NCBI GenBank assembly: GCA_002793835.1
Contig: PFDW01000038.1
Coordinates: 1 to 6,065, forward strand
Length of the DNA stretch: 6,065 nucleotides
Direction of reading: 5' to 3'
DNA from: Candidatus Portnoybacteria bacterium CG10_big_fil_rev_8_21_14_0_10_36_7
GTDB taxonomy: Bacteria; Patescibacteriota; Minisyncoccia; Portnoybacterales; PFDW01
The stretch's first letter is position 1, and the number at the start of each line of letters is the position of its first letter. The notes under the pieces are model-generated. The model worked only from the letters and a program-made list of their open reading frames with translations. It was not told where the DNA came from and searched no databases. A program made the position numbers and the translations under genes. Shown in pieces: positions 5,486-6,065 of this stretch.

Positions 5486-5516
5486 AAAAAATCATAATTT
5501 AAATTATGATTTTTTT
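5486..5516. terminator. Bidirectional terminator between the PAP2-like gene and mutM
   Basis: A 30-base perfect palindrome (5486-5515) consists of AAAAAATCATAATTT followed by its reverse complement. Each strand ends in a run of T (5511-5516 on the plus strand, the A-run 5490-5486 plus A5491 read as T on the minus strand). It lies between convergent genes, 24 bases after one stop codon and 10 after the other, so it can end both transcripts. The stem is weak (AT-rich) but long. Confidence 0.8.
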
Positions 5517-5525
5517 AGTTATAAT

Positions 5526-6065
5526 TTATTTCTGACAATTAACACAAAAATGAGTCCCTCGCCCCACCACCTTGTTTCTAATAATTACCGACTGACATTT
5601 TTTGCATTTTAGTCCTTGACGGCCATAAACTTTAAGGTAAGGCACAAAACCGCCACTCTTACCGTCCAAATTAACATAGGTGTTATAAGAAGTGCCCTTT
5701 TTATCAATTGATAATTTTAATATTCGCTTGATATGAGATAATAATTTTTTGATTTCTGAATCAGTAATATTTTTAGCTAACCGCGTCGGCAAGATACCAA
5801 CAGCAAAACAAGCTTCGTCCGCATAAATATTGCCTAAACCGGCAATTAAAGTTTGATCTAAGAGTATTTGTTTTATTTTTCTATTACCATAACGATTTAA
5901 AATGGCTTTAAGCAATCTAAAATTAAAATCATCAGCCAAAGCTTCCACGCCATAATTTGCAAAAATAGAAGTTAAATCACCAGCCGAAACCACTCTCATC
6001 CAACCAAATTTACGCATATCATTAAAATATAAAATTGTACCATCAGAAAAGGTTATAATGATATG
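5526..6065 (-). CDS. mutM: Formamidopyrimidine-DNA glycosylase MutM/Fpg, N-terminus beyond right edge
   Basis: This base-excision repair enzyme removes 8-oxoguanine and formamidopyrimidines and nicks the abasic site. The frame stays open to the edge, and the 16 codons before the Met at 6017 read HIIITFSDGTILYFND, which is family sequence (H...F.DGT.L.F.D followed by MRKFG). The Met at 6017 is therefore internal. In the visible 179 residues (numbered from that His) the helix-two-turn-helix region DQTLIAGLGNIYADEACF lies at 70-87. KGTSYNTYV and YLKVYGRQGLKC follow. A C-terminal zinc finger has C154, C157, C174 and C177 (CX2C-X16-CX2C), with the conserved RGTHFCVNCQ end. The catalytic Pro-Glu N-terminus lies off the window. 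Perhaps 70-95 residues are missing, judged by the usual ~270. Stop is TAA; the two-way palindrome terminates it. Confidence 0.95.
   Translation of the reverse strand, partial: HIIITFSDGTILYFNDMRKFGWMRVVSAGDLTSIFANYGVEALADDFNFRLLKAILNRYGNRKIKQILLDQTLIAGLGNIYADEACFAVGILPTRLAKNITDSEIKKLLSHIKRILKLSIDKKGTSYNTYVNLDGKSGGFVPYLKVYGRQGLKCKKCQSVIIRNKVVGRGTHFCVNCQK

Noticed and set aside
5526..6017. mutM as a short, N-terminally truncated gene starting at 6017
   Set aside because: The frame stays open to the window edge, and the 16 codons upstream of that Met are clear Fpg family sequence, so the gene is cut by the window and not degraded.
1..6065. CRISPR array, tRNA, rRNA or riboswitch
   Set aside because: I found no regularly spaced direct repeats, cloverleaf pattern, rRNA core sequence or known riboswitch motif on either strand.

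Overview
The window is an AT-rich bacterial chromosome segment with compact genes and short spacers. Small, membrane-heavy single-copy housekeeping genes, an AMMECR1-like gene next to mltG, a CAP-domain surface protein and a divergent-PAP2 gene suggest a member of the Patescibacteria / Candidate Phyla Radiation. That assignment is inference; no marker gene is present. TGA acts as a stop (end of the CAP gene), so nothing points to the UGA-Gly code of Gracilibacteria/SR1.

Left part (1-1241, minus strand): a probable operon with mltG (endolytic murein transglycosylase) followed one base later by the start of an AMMECR1-like gene cut by the window edge. The N-terminal tail of mltG carries a 30-base GC-rich tandem hairpin that reads in frame. 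The 290 bases upstream of mltG hold its likely promoter, an imperfect inverted repeat, a perfect 11-bp hairpin and the terminator of the next gene.

Middle (1437-3427): two divergently transcribed genes bounded on both outer sides by Rho-independent terminators. One is a 454-residue calcineurin-like metallophosphoesterase with a near-consensus promoter and a full Shine-Dalgarno sequence. The other is a small DUF4406 / nucleoside-deoxyribosyltransferase-like protein. In the lines I counted, the phosphoesterase gene is richer in G+C than its neighbours. The pair looks like an acquired, self-contained cassette, possibly phage-derived. This is the least ordinary part of the window.

Right part (3454-6065): a membrane-anchored CAP/SCP-domain protein (+) converges on and overlaps uppP (undecaprenyl-diphosphatase, -) by 88 bases. 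uppP diverges from a DUF212/divergent-PAP2 membrane protein (+) with only 23 bases between the start codons. A 30-bp perfect palindrome then serves as a two-way terminator between this gene and mutM/fpg (-), whose N-terminal part lies beyond the right edge. MltG and UppP both serve the cell wall: UppP recycles the C55 lipid carrier and MltG cuts nascent glycan strands. The CAP and PAP2-like proteins are also envelope proteins. MutM is an unlinked DNA-repair function.
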